In this document: piece after piece, positions 32,301 to 40,089 of the stretch
Layout: the number at the start of each line of letters is the position of its first letter
How positions within the stretch are numbered: the first letter of the stretch is position 1
Assembly: GCA_016722445.1 (NCBI GenBank)
Contig: JADKIZ010000018.1
Coordinates: forward strand, 1 to 64,000
Source of the DNA: Flavobacteriales bacterium
GTDB lineage: Bacteria; Bacteroidota; Bacteroidia; Flavobacteriales_D; Sanyastnellaceae
Length of the DNA stretch: 64,000 bases
Direction of reading: 5' to 3'
Made by a program: the position numbers and the translations under genes
Notes under the pieces: generated by a model
Told to the model about the DNA's origin: nothing
The model's input: the letters and a program-made list of their open reading frames with translations, nothing else
Database searches by the model: none

Positions 32301-32511
32301 TAAAATCTATATGTTCTCCGATGGTATTACCGATCAATTCGGCGGACCAGAAGGAAAAAAACTTAAACGAAGTGGTTTTGCTTCCTGGATTCAAGAATCA
32401 GGCAAAATGTCGATGACAGATCAACGTGCATTTCTGCGTAACAAATTCAACGATTGGAAAGCTGATCACGAACAACTCGACGACATCATTGTCATCGGTA
32501 TTGAATTCTAA
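29377..32511 (+). CDS. Two-component-regulator-type propeller sensor with SpoIIE/PP2C phosphatase domain
   Basis: A 1044-residue transmembrane receptor. Signal peptide (LITFFLLLSLYGESQS); about 600 residues of Reg_prop propeller blades (DEFGQLLIGTGDGLFIYDG, DGTLWALTQNNGIL, GNIWVGTMGDGLLQL, RKGRIWIASSNSEI); a Y_Y_Y domain around 650-725 (VKYQFYLEGYETNW); one transmembrane span near 737-757 (WWFIVLCALFLAGLVRFIII); a short coiled coil (EKLQSALDERTKEVVEQKEL); then a SpoIIE-type PP2C phosphatase (YYKPRDIVSGDFYW, DCTGHGVPGAFMS, YMFSDGITDQFGG, DDIIVIGIEF) with the metal-binding Asp residues in place. It would sense something in the periplasm and dephosphorylate a cytoplasmic target, typically an anti-sigma-factor antagonist; no such gene is adjacent. 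It is the last gene of the HYR operon. Confidence 0.9.
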   Translation: MIRHSTLITFFLLLSLYGESQSYKFKKFQEQDGLNSRFVYTLDQDEFGQLLIGTGDGLFIYDGFQFTDMTKESGLSENFLTCSFRAKDGVIWYGHNKGLISKYHHNEFEHFDLSSYTTSRINQVFQDEDGTLWALTQNNGILKKDQNNTWQQFIDGLEDFTLYSVYVDDQKRIWVGSDFGLLMAEYSDNNTPHFDFVSEISETKVADIIRSGNTLIVGTEDSGLFQIELRQSSYQIIELFHEGTNIHGIAINSLFEDSEKNLWVCSNNQGLFQFTGLIENRYLRKTEYQGSEELKTSSIRICREDREGNIWVGTMGDGLLQLTDSYFSILSLSNDANHPEIFSIHEKNDTIWTGGFGRVNVSYGELVNVIDSIDKQSGLPPSEITTIFQHPNSSLWVGTADGYLLKQNQTTKKFSPVKLTSEFQGQRINQILGFQNNIYVATDYGILIFNDEKLVSHLSILSGLAHNVVKSLYPDRKGRIWIASSNSEITYIQDGQIHNIPSLLDGAMIQIRCFAEDNEGNMWIGTDGLGLMKIVGDSVNIITKASGLYSDYCYSMTCDQRNKLWVGHRGALSRINVLDNTVEIFDPGNGYDLEFIENAINRMPSGVLYFGINEGVLRYEPDKDRKNEAEPILRILTVNINDSVYRGTNQISLPYGEYKLNFDFIGLSLKAPGEVKYQFYLEGYETNWSNPETHHLRDYNKIGPGDYTFKVKCFNADGNGGQTIVTVKIFIDKPFWLKWWFIVLCALFLAGLVRFIIIRRERKLREDQEKLQSALDERTKEVVEQKELLEEKNKDITDSITYARNIQKAMLPAVDALKIHFNDAFVYYKPRDIVSGDFYWVEKFNDTIVVSCADCTGHGVPGAFMSLIGTTLLKEVSAKKVVQSSRDVLVHLDSELNRMLNKQDGISVEDGMDITVFDFHTDTGILNIASANRPVILFHKGEWIEVKGDRQSIGGSRTDKDKDFTLYDFKIQKGDKIYMFSDGITDQFGGPEGKKLKRSGFASWIQESGKMSMTDQRAFLRNKFNDWKADHEQLDDIIVIGIEF

Positions 32512-32523
32512 TGATTACATTTT

Positions 32524-33248
32524 TTACAGACTCATCAATTCACGGAATCGAGCGCTTTGTCTTCGCGACACTTCCACCTGTGAACCGTCTTTCAGTGTTA
32601 GCTTCAATCCACCATTAAACCAATTCTCAACATTTTGAACCCAACGAAGATTTACGATAAATTTTCTATTGGTTCTAAAGAAGGTGTGGTCTAATCTATC
32701 TTCCAAATTATTCAGAGATTTTAGAATCAATGGTTTGAATTGATTGAAATAAACACGCACATAATTGCCTTCCGATTCGAACAAGCGAACATCTTTGAGA
32801 GAAACGAACCAACACTTTTCTCCATCCTTTAAAAATATTTGATCCTCTTGTCCCAGTTTGTGTTCAGTACGCGTCAATGCTGATAGATCATCATCATCGT
32901 GTTCACCCAACAACTTTTGGATGGCTTCTGACAATCTCTCTCTTCCTCCACTGGCTTCAACAAATAATCCAATGCATTTACTTTAAAAGCTTTCAATGCA
33001 TATTCATCGTACGCCGTTACGAAAATCACTTTAGGAACATACTCCAATTCTTCGAGAAGTTGAAATCCATCTTTTCCCGGCATTTGTATATCGAGGAAAA
33101 TCAAATCAGGGCGCAATTGTTCAATGGCCTTTTTTGCTTCTTCAGCATTGCCGCACTCCGCTGCGATTTCTATTTCAGGATAATGCTGAAGCAAACCATT
33201 CAGTTCTTTTCTGGCCAGGCGTTCGTCGTCGATGATGATCGTTTTCAT
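32524..33248 (-). CDS. LytTR-family response regulator, frameshifted
   Basis: Receiver domain with DDERLARKELNGLL, phosphoacceptor Asp in LIFLDIQMPGKDGFQLL, the switch Thr in VIFVTAYDEYALKAF and the Lys in DYLLKPVEEER, then a LytTR DNA-binding domain (WFVSLKDVRLFESEGNYVRV, LDHTFFRTNRKFIVNL, LKLTLKDGSQVEVSRR). The two halves are in different frames. The natural join is PVEEER to LSEAIQKLLG across a GAGAGAGA run near 32936-32946 with two extra bases (or one missing). Repaired length is 240 residues, typical of the family. Its start overlaps the stop of the kinase gene by four bases (33245-33248), so the pair is translationally coupled. It converges on the propeller phosphatase gene. Targets are unknown. 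Confidence 0.87.
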
Positions 33249-34294
33249 GATATATGTTTTGCAGGAATTTTAAGTTGTACCACAACGTCGGGACCCGATT
33301 GCTGAATATCCATTTCAGCATCGCGGCCGTAAATCATTTCAAGTCGGGTGAGGATATTCGGAATACCAATTCCGTCGTGATTTTCTTTGGGTAAATAAGT
33401 TCCGGTATTGGTGATGGTGATGACAACTTCATCACGAATTCTTCTCGCATCCAATGACAGTCTTCCTCCTTCAATTTTGCTCGAAATTCCATGTTTGATT
33501 CCATTTTCTACTAAAGTTTGGACAACGAAAGGAGGAATTTCTGTTTCCATCACATCTTCATCGACATGCAGATTGACCATCAATCTTTCTTCGAATCTGA
33601 TTTTCTCCAATGCGATATATTTTTCTACCAATTCGAACTCCTGCCTGAGTGGAATAGTTTGAAACCGGCCCATGGTCAGGCTTCCTCGAAGCATTCCACT
33701 CAACATGGTGATGGCCATCTTGGCCTTTTCCGGATTTTCATCAACCAAGGCGCGAATGCTATTCATGCTATTGAATACAAAATGCGGATTCATTTGTGCC
33801 CTGAGGCTATTGAGTTCGATTTCCGTTTTCGACGCACGTAATTCTAGGTTGAGAATTTCTTCTTTCTTCCAGTTTTCAAAAGTGTGTACCGCGAAGTAGA
33901 TGATTTCCCAAAGTAAAAACAACGCAGTAAAATTCAATGCGTTCAAACCAAATGTCGCGGTGAACAAACTGCCGAGGAGAGGAATATTTCCGCTGAGCAG
34001 ATCGGTGAGTACACTATTGAATAAAGTAAAAGCAAGACTCATCAGCACCGCAGACAAAAGCATTCTGGGGATGAGTTGCGGAATATTGAGCGAAGACCAT
34101 TTTAACCTCACCACCAGATTTCTGAAAATATGGGTGACCAGAATTCCATTGATCAGAATGAAAAGGGATACGATATAAAGTCCAGGAATGACCTCAGCCT
34201 GTATGGATGCACTGATGATATTTCCCAGCACAAACAAGCCCCAACCCGTAAGTTGTGACAACCAGTAAATCTGAGTTCTTTTACCAATACGCAT
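33245..34294 (-). CDS. LytS/YehU-type sensor histidine kinase
   Basis: A 349-residue membrane kinase. About four N-terminal transmembrane spans in residues 12-130 (LTGWGLFVLGNIISASI, GLYIVSLFILINGILVTHIF, LLSAVLMSLAFTLFNSVL, NALNFTALFLLWEIIYFAV), a linker, then a His_kinase domain with the phosphoacceptor His in AQMNPHFVFNSMNSIRAL and an ATP-binding region with PPFVVQTLVENGIKHGIS (N box) and GIGIPNILTRLEMIYG (G box). It has no large extracellular sensor, so the stimulus is probably in the membrane or passes through a partner. It forms an operon with the LytTR regulator downstream. Confidence 0.92.
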   Translation of the reverse strand: MRIGKRTQIYWLSQLTGWGLFVLGNIISASIQAEVIPGLYIVSLFILINGILVTHIFRNLVVRLKWSSLNIPQLIPRMLLSAVLMSLAFTLFNSVLTDLLSGNIPLLGSLFTATFGLNALNFTALFLLWEIIYFAVHTFENWKKEEILNLELRASKTEIELNSLRAQMNPHFVFNSMNSIRALVDENPEKAKMAITMLSGMLRGSLTMGRFQTIPLRQEFELVEKYIALEKIRFEERLMVNLHVDEDVMETEIPPFVVQTLVENGIKHGISSKIEGGRLSLDARRIRDEVVITITNTGTYLPKENHDGIGIPNILTRLEMIYGRDAEMDIQQSGPDVVVQLKIPAKHIS

Positions 34295-34391
34295 CAGGTC
34301 AAAAGTAGGGTCTTCCCCACCCGATGCCTTCGAACTTACACCACAGGCGAATTTTCATGGTGCATGGTCTTAACCTCCATTGTTCGGGCAA

Positions 34392-34399
34392 TACCTTTG
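34392..34399 (+). promoter_or_regulatory. Bacteroidota -7 box TACCTTTG for a possibly leaderless gene
   Basis: The motif TACCTTTG matches the Bacteroidota -7 consensus TAnnTTTG and ends five bases before the ATG at 34405. Transcription would then begin at or next to the start codon, predicting a leaderless mRNA. No good TTTG -33 element is visible at the usual spacing, so this is moderate evidence. Confidence 0.45.
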
Positions 34400-34404
34400 C
34401 CCGG

Positions 34405-34995
34405 ATGAATTACCTCGCTCATTGTTATCTGGCATTTGGAAATCCTGATCTATTGGCTGGTCAATTCATAGCCGACGACGTCAAAGGCAGAAAATTCGAA
34501 AATTTTCCCGATGCCATCCGTAGGGGAATCCTACTCCACCGTTTTGTGGATCATTTCACTGATACCTGGCCCGGATGCCTAGAAATCAGGGCTAAACTGA
34601 GGCCACATTTGGGTCTGTTTTCCGGAATTGCCCTCGACGTCTTTTTCGACCACATACTGGCCCTCGAATGGGACACTCATTCCGAACTGGAAAAGACCAC
34701 ATTTATTCAACAAACCTATGAAACCCTATCTGGATATGAGGGGCATATGACCGAAAAAAGGAAATACCTTTTTCATAAAATGGTGGAGGCAGATTGGCTG
34801 GGTCGATATGATAAAATCGAAGGTATTTCATTGACTCTCACACAGATGTCACGAAGAATACCGGGTGGAGAGATCCTCCTGAAGGCAACCGACCAACTTG
34901 AAGAAAACAAGAAATTTATCACCGAAGTATTTAAAATCTTCTTCCCTCAACTAATTTACGCCACTCAAACCAAATTGGATACATTTGCGCCTTGA
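34405..34995 (+). CDS. Acyl carrier protein phosphodiesterase-like (AcpH/DUF479) protein
   Basis: A 196-residue protein of the AcpH family (HD-like fold), whose E. coli member removes the 4'-phosphopantetheine arm from acyl carrier protein. Seen: the N-terminal MNYLAHCYLAFGNPDLLAGQ and the conserved IRRGILLHRFVDHFTDT with paired His and Asp, then ALDVFFDHILALEW. The start at 34405 (MNYLAH) matches the family; upstream in-frame codons to 34324 encode an unlikely extension and overlap the -7 box. Many Bacteroidota homologues exist with untested activity, so the substrate is inferred. The gene is divergent from the LytS kinase. Confidence 0.85.
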   Translation: MNYLAHCYLAFGNPDLLAGQFIADDVKGRKFENFPDAIRRGILLHRFVDHFTDTWPGCLEIRAKLRPHLGLFSGIALDVFFDHILALEWDTHSELEKTTFIQQTYETLSGYEGHMTEKRKYLFHKMVEADWLGRYDKIEGISLTLTQMSRRIPGGEILLKATDQLEENKKFITEVFKIFFPQLIYATQTKLDTFAP

Positions 34996-35056
34996 TTAAA
35001 AAGGGCTAAAACTGATTTGCCTTTTGAACCAACTATATTAGACCGGAACTGCTGAT

Positions 35057-35839
35057 ATGAGGCTTTTCGCCATACTGATACTGATCGTTTCCGCCATGCA
35101 TAGTCAGGCGGGAAGCATTGTACTTGAAGGTCGCTACCAACAGCGCAACCTTTTTGTCATCAACGCTACTTCACCTGACGGTGTCGGTTTTTGCGTTTAT
35201 GAAGTTACTGTAAACGGCTTGGTTACTTCTGATGAAATCAATTCACAAGCATTTGAAATTGACCTTGGTATTTATGGTCTGAAAACCGGTGACCCACTCA
35301 CAGTAGTGATCAAACACAAAGATGGTTGTACGCCAAAGGTTCTCAATCCTGGAGCGCTCGAACCATCTCCTACATTTATTTGTACTAAAATCGAATGTAA
35401 TTCTTCTGGTAACCTTTCGTGGGAAACAACTGGCGAAATGGGAAAAATCCCATACATCATCCAACAGTTCAAATGGAACAAATGGGTGAATGTGGGTGAA
35501 GTCATGGGAAATGGCACAGGTACAAAAAACGCTTATAAATTCCAGACGCAATTGACCAGCGGTCTGAACAAATTCAGAGTTGTTCAAAAGAGTTATGAAG
35601 GTGATCTCAGAAAATCGAATGTCTGTGAAGTCACCAGCACCGTAACCCCGGTGACCTTCAAATACGATAAAAAGACCAAATCGATAAACTTTTCAAGCGA
35701 AACTTCGTACGAGCTATTTAATGTTTATGGCCAAATAGTAAAAAGAGGCCGTGGCGTCTCAGTTGATTGTATGGCACTGGTAAAAGGTGAGTACTACATC
35801 AGCTTTGATAGTATGACTGAAAAATTTATGAAGAAATAA
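35057..35839 (+). CDS. Secreted protein with T9SS type A-like C-terminal domain, unknown function
   Basis: A 260-residue protein: signal peptide (MRLFAILILIVSAMHSQAGS), a middle of about 170 residues rich in beta-strand patterns and with paired Cys (GFCVYEVTVNG, PTFICTKIECNSSGNLSW), where the 90-190 region resembles a fibronectin III-like fold, and a tail YELFNVYGQIVKRGRGVSVD…GEYYISFD…EKFMKK that follows the pattern of a Por-secretion (type A) sorting domain but lacks the usual YPNP start. It is probably exported by T9SS and attached to the surface. No catalytic motif is recognised. Confidence 0.65.
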   Translation: MRLFAILILIVSAMHSQAGSIVLEGRYQQRNLFVINATSPDGVGFCVYEVTVNGLVTSDEINSQAFEIDLGIYGLKTGDPLTVVIKHKDGCTPKVLNPGALEPSPTFICTKIECNSSGNLSWETTGEMGKIPYIIQQFKWNKWVNVGEVMGNGTGTKNAYKFQTQLTSGLNKFRVVQKSYEGDLRKSNVCEVTSTVTPVTFKYDKKTKSINFSSETSYELFNVYGQIVKRGRGVSVDCMALVKGEYYISFDSMTEKFMKK

Positions 35840-35877
35840 AGAAGTTTTATAACCAAACCAACACAACCCACTTACTG

Positions 35878-35911
35878 AAAAAACCCTGTCACACCGACGG
35901 GGTTTTTTTTG
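35878..35911 (+). terminator. Rho-independent terminator
   Basis: Stem AAACCCTGTC (35881-35890) with GACGGGGTTT (35896-35905), loop ACACC, one G-T wobble, followed by a run of T to 35910. It lies about 40 bases after the preceding stop codon. The rest of 35912-36143 shows no gene. Confidence 0.85.
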
Positions 35912-36143
35912 TGGTAATTCCCAAAAACCATGACCCTGGTTTCGGAGCATTTTGGAGTTGATTTTATTTTAAAACAGTTGAAACAAAATTTTATCACACA
36001 GTATATCAGGCATGAAGGTTTACACATAACACATCAAAAAACATCAACAGAAATCAAAATGAAAATCTCTTCAGCGAACGAATCTTCCTCTTTGGGGTAT
36101 TGAATGAGGTAAGTTGGAGTTAAAACAGTATTTTGCGACTGAA

Positions 36144-37580
36144 ATGAATCAACGTTCATCACATATCACTTTGTTCATATCACTGATCATCCTTGTGCTG
36201 ATCGTGCTGTCAGGCTGTGGTGAAGCGAAGACCGAAACTCCACCTGTCCTTCCCGGTGAGCCCGTGGTGTTCGATCTCGATTCCATTCGCAAACGTGGCA
36301 AAATTATTTTGCTCACAGAGAACAGTGCTTCTACTTACTATTTATATCGTAATCAATTTCGTGGTTTCGATTATGAAATGGTCAAAGCATTTGCACGACA
36401 TCTCGGTGTAAAGCTAGAAGTGATTGCCATGGACGACGTGGATTTGATGTTTGAAAAATTGAATCAGGGTGAAGGAGATTTGATTGCCTCGAATCTTACA
36501 GTGACAGACAAAAGAAAAAGTCTTGTCGCATTCTCTTCAACCGTGTATCAAACGAGACAGGTGATTGCCCAGCGAAAAATTTATTACGAAAATGATTCTA
36601 CAGGTATTCTGATTCAGGATTCGACAGAACTCTCGCGCATGCCATTGTGGGTGCACAAATATTCTTCATTCTATGAACGGCTTCAGGAATTGAGTACGAC
36701 CATGAATCTTCAAATCCAGATTGAAGAAGCGCCAGGCGAAATCAGCACCGATGATTTGATTCGATTGGTTGATGAAGGTGAAATTCCAGCGACCATCACA
36801 GATGAAAATCTGGCTACCATGGAAATGATGGATTTCGAAAATGTCGACATCAGTGTACCGATCACAGGACCGCAGGATATTGCTTGGGCTGTTCGCAAAA
36901 ATTCCGACCAGTTATTACAGGCTCTCAACAAATGGCTTGCTGAAAAAAAGACTACCGACAAACTTGCATCCACCTATAAAAAATATTTTGAAGTAGAAAA
37001 ATCTGATCGTTACAGTTCAAAATTTGTCATGCCGCCGATTGGTCCCGGAGATATTTCTCCTTTCGATTCCTTGTTCAAATTGCATGCGCCACAAATTGGC
37101 TGGGATTGGAGAATGCTTGCCGCTCTTTCCTATCAGGAATCACGTTTTAATCCGCAGGCACAATCGTGGAGTGGTGCATATGGATTGATGCAATTGATGC
37201 CTGAAACAGCCGTCAGATTTGGGTGTGATACTGCACCCGATGCAGAATGCAGTATCCGTGCAGGTGTAAAATATTTAAAATATTTACAAGGACTTTGGAA
37301 AAAACGCGTACCGAATCCGGTAGAACGTGATAAGTTCGTACTCGCCAGTTACAACATCGGACAAGGTCACGTGATCGACGCACAAAATCTCGCCAGAGAA
37401 TTGGGCATGAATGACACTATCTGGGATGGTCATGTTGCAGAAGCATTGTTGCTGAAACAACAGGAGAAATACTATACCATGTCATGTGTCAAACATGGAT
37501 ATTGCCATGCTCGTGAGCCTTATCATTTTGTTGCTAAAATTCTGGCACTCTACGAACATTTCAAAGTAAGTCCGCATTAA
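36144..37580 (+). CDS. MltF-like membrane-bound lytic murein transglycosylase
   Basis: A 478-residue lipoprotein (SLIILVLIVLSGCGEAK, Cys as lipid site). The N-terminal half is a periplasmic solute-binding (SBP_bac_3) domain (GKIILLTENSASTYYLYRN, FRGFDYEMVKAFARHLGVKL, DLIASNLTVTDKRK). The C-terminal half is a lysozyme-like SLT domain with the catalytic Glu in LAALSYQESRFNPQAQSWSG, then AYGLMQLMPETAVRFG and YLKYLQGLW, ASYNIGQGHV. The arrangement is that of E. coli MltF, which cleaves peptidoglycan glycan strands to 1,6-anhydroMurNAc ends; the binding domain regulates activity there. ATG at 36144 is chosen since the TTG at 36114 lengthens the signal peptide. It stands before a 3-bp gap and an unrelated lipoprotein gene. 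Confidence 0.92.
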   Translation: MNQRSSHITLFISLIILVLIVLSGCGEAKTETPPVLPGEPVVFDLDSIRKRGKIILLTENSASTYYLYRNQFRGFDYEMVKAFARHLGVKLEVIAMDDVDLMFEKLNQGEGDLIASNLTVTDKRKSLVAFSSTVYQTRQVIAQRKIYYENDSTGILIQDSTELSRMPLWVHKYSSFYERLQELSTTMNLQIQIEEAPGEISTDDLIRLVDEGEIPATITDENLATMEMMDFENVDISVPITGPQDIAWAVRKNSDQLLQALNKWLAEKKTTDKLASTYKKYFEVEKSDRYSSKFVMPPIGPGDISPFDSLFKLHAPQIGWDWRMLAALSYQESRFNPQAQSWSGAYGLMQLMPETAVRFGCDTAPDAECSIRAGVKYLKYLQGLWKKRVPNPVERDKFVLASYNIGQGHVIDAQNLARELGMNDTIWDGHVAEALLLKQQEKYYTMSCVKHGYCHAREPYHFVAKILALYEHFKVSPH

Positions 37581-37583
37581 ATC

Positions 37584-38240
37584 ATGCTCATGAAAGCCCG
37601 GTTCAACCTAATGTTGCTATCCTTCATCACGGTTTTCTTTTTATCGTGTAAAAAAGAAAATACAGATTACAGAATCTTTGGCGTTGTATATGGCGCCAAC
37701 AACAACGCATTCCTTAGCGGTGTGAATGTCGCCGTGAAGAAGCAGGTTGTCGCTTCAGGGACATTCAACAACAGTTACAACACCGCGACCTCTATGGTTA
37801 CCACAGATGATGGTGAATTCGCTTTATCATGGCCCCGTGAAAATTTTGCTGGATTACAATTGGTTTGCACGAAAGACCAATACATCACTGTGAACCGTGA
37901 CTTAGCTGTCGGAAGTTTTTCCACCGAAAATTTTGTCAATTCCAACGTCGCCATGCACCCTGAATCATACATCAGTGTGCATGTCAATAATTCCGGAACA
38001 ACTTCACCAGATGATTTTTTCCGATACGTCTTCATCAATGCGGAATTCGATTGCACATGCTGTGATAATGACTGGCGAGAATTTGATGGAACCATTGATT
38101 CTACCTATCAATGCAGGCTTTATGGTGACACTTGGCTGAAGTATATCGGGGAGATCATTACAGCCGATTTAGACACGGTCATTCAAGATAGCATCTGGTG
38201 TCCGGCATTTTCCACCGTACAGCTCGAATTTGAATATTGA
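37584..38240 (+). CDS. Lipoprotein with carboxypeptidase-regulatory-like fold, unknown function
   Basis: A 218-residue lipoprotein (NLMLLSFITVFFLSCKKEN). The first mature part (YRIFGVVYGANNNAFLSGVNV, then TSMVTTDDGEFALSWPREN) follows the CarboxypepD_reg/CNA-B pattern of a beta-sandwich often found in Bacteroidota envelope proteins. The second half has four Cys close together (FDCTCCDNDW, STYQCRLYG) that could bind a metal or form disulfides. It starts 3 bp after mltF and is probably co-transcribed. No enzyme motif is seen. Confidence 0.65.
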   Translation: MLMKARFNLMLLSFITVFFLSCKKENTDYRIFGVVYGANNNAFLSGVNVAVKKQVVASGTFNNSYNTATSMVTTDDGEFALSWPRENFAGLQLVCTKDQYITVNRDLAVGSFSTENFVNSNVAMHPESYISVHVNNSGTTSPDDFFRYVFINAEFDCTCCDNDWREFDGTIDSTYQCRLYGDTWLKYIGEIITADLDTVIQDSIWCPAFSTVQLEFEY

Positions 38241-38374
38241 TGCCTTACAAGGTTTGGGGGAAAATTTCTCCGAATCTTACCATAAAAAACATGGCAGTTT
38301 TGTAATCAATTCGCATATTTACCGGATAAACAAATGGTAGCCACTACCTCACCTGTAATTACGGTTAAATATCT

Positions 38375-40078
38375 ATGAAACACCTTGCACTTGTCGCATT
38401 GTTGGCGTTGGCCACCATCAGTAACGCACAAATCATCACGACGCCACCTACCGGCTCAAATATTCGAGCTATGGCTGAATGGGAAGAGCTACAAACACTC
38501 ACCATCGGCTGGATCAGTTTTCCTTCCATCCTCAAACAAATTGTAGCTGCCGCCAGAGAAGAATGTCAGGTCATCATTCTTTCACCTGACGTTGCCGACA
38601 CCGAAGACTACCTCACCTCATCCAATGCTGGTGGTGCGGCATTCACAGACCTGAATGGCATCAACATCATCAGTTGTGACATTAACAGCATCTGGATGCG
38701 CGACTATGCCGCGAATCCGGTTTACACCAACGAAGTAGATTCACTTATACTGGTGGACTGGCTATACAATCGTCCGCGTCCACTCGACGATGCTTCACCA
38801 TCTTTTGTTGCCGATGCATTGAATCTCGATCTCTACGAAACTTCTGATTCACCATATGATCTCCTCTACACTGGTGGTAATTATATGAGTGATGGATTCG
38901 GAACAGCATTCGCCAGCGAACTCATCCTTGATGAAAATGATGGATCAGGAGATTTCAGCATTTATTATCCCGATCACACATCATCAGAAATCGATGGTAT
39001 AATGGAAGACTTCATGGGCATTCACACCTATATAAAAATGCCAACATTGCCATACGATGGCATTCATCATATCGACATGCATATGAAAATTGTGGATGAG
39101 GAAACTTTATTGGTAGGAGAATATCCAAATGGCGTAGCTGATGGTCCACAGATCAATGCAAACATTGATTACATCCTCAGTAACTACACCAGCAAATTCG
39201 GAACACCATATCAGGTTGTTCGTATTCCCATGCCCGATAGCCAGAGTGGTTTGTATCCGGATGATGGTGCATCCTATCGCACATACACCAATGCCGTATT
39301 CGTCAACAATACCATCATCTTCCCCACTTACCGCGAAGAGTATGATACAACCGCATACAGAATCTGGGGTGAAGTTTGCCCAGGTTACAATCTGGTAGGT
39401 ATCGATTGTGACAACAACAACGGTAACATCATTTCACAAAGTGGAGCTATTCATTGTATTACACATACCGTTGGCGTGGAAGATCCGCTGCTCATTTCAC
39501 ATCAACCACTACATGACACTTATGAAGTGATCAATCCATATCAAGTTGTTGCATATATGAATCACCGCACGGGAATTGCTTCTGCAAAACTTTTTTGGAA
39601 GCTAAGTACCGCGGCCACATTCAATGAGATTGATATGGTAGCAGCTGCCAACAACAATTGGCAGGCGTTGATTCCAGCACAACCTGCCGGTTCCATCGTG
39701 CAATATTATGTTCAGGGAACATCTGTTTCGGGTAAAACCATGAATCGTCCAATGCCAGCACCGGAAGGTTTTTGGACATTTCATGTACTTGGCGAAATCT
39801 CGGCAATCAATGACATTGACAGAACAAACATCAGTCGTGTATATCCCAACCCTGCTAGTGCGATCACATGTATTGAATTGAATTCCCTTAAATCAGAAAA
39901 AGTAACCATCACGATAAATGACATGACAGGAAGATTGGCGAAGGTGATTTACGATGGCCAAACAGGTCATGGCATCTCCAAGTATTTTATTCATGCGAAT
40001 GAATTCGATTCCGGTGCATATCAAATCATCGTGCAGGGCGAAAACAGTTATGATTCCATTTCATTGATCATTCAATAA
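38375..40078 (+). CDS. Secreted agmatine/peptidylarginine deiminase-family enzyme with T9SS type A sorting domain
   Basis: A 567-residue protein of the PAD_porph family (guanidino-group hydrolases). Signal peptide (MKHLALVALLALATISNAQ); the catalytic domain has SIWMRDYAANPVY (substrate Asp), YTGGNYMSDG, GIHHIDMHMKIVDEETLLVG (His and Asp) and the nucleophilic Cys in SQSGAIHCITHTVG. The last ~80 residues are a Por-secretion type A domain (ISRVYPNPASAITCIELN, NDMTGRLAKVIYDGQ, FDSGAYQIIVQGE). Agmatine deiminases are usually cytoplasmic; export by T9SS resembles Porphyromonas gingivalis PPAD. Between them lies a beta-rich region near residues 385-475. The substrate (agmatine, peptidyl-arginine or other) cannot be decided from sequence alone. 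Confidence 0.9.
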   Translation: MKHLALVALLALATISNAQIITTPPTGSNIRAMAEWEELQTLTIGWISFPSILKQIVAAAREECQVIILSPDVADTEDYLTSSNAGGAAFTDLNGINIISCDINSIWMRDYAANPVYTNEVDSLILVDWLYNRPRPLDDASPSFVADALNLDLYETSDSPYDLLYTGGNYMSDGFGTAFASELILDENDGSGDFSIYYPDHTSSEIDGIMEDFMGIHTYIKMPTLPYDGIHHIDMHMKIVDEETLLVGEYPNGVADGPQINANIDYILSNYTSKFGTPYQVVRIPMPDSQSGLYPDDGASYRTYTNAVFVNNTIIFPTYREEYDTTAYRIWGEVCPGYNLVGIDCDNNNGNIISQSGAIHCITHTVGVEDPLLISHQPLHDTYEVINPYQVVAYMNHRTGIASAKLFWKLSTAATFNEIDMVAAANNNWQALIPAQPAGSIVQYYVQGTSVSGKTMNRPMPAPEGFWTFHVLGEISAINDIDRTNISRVYPNPASAITCIELNSLKSEKVTITINDMTGRLAKVIYDGQTGHGISKYFIHANEFDSGAYQIIVQGENSYDSISLIIQ

Positions 40079-40089
40079 AGGAAATACCA

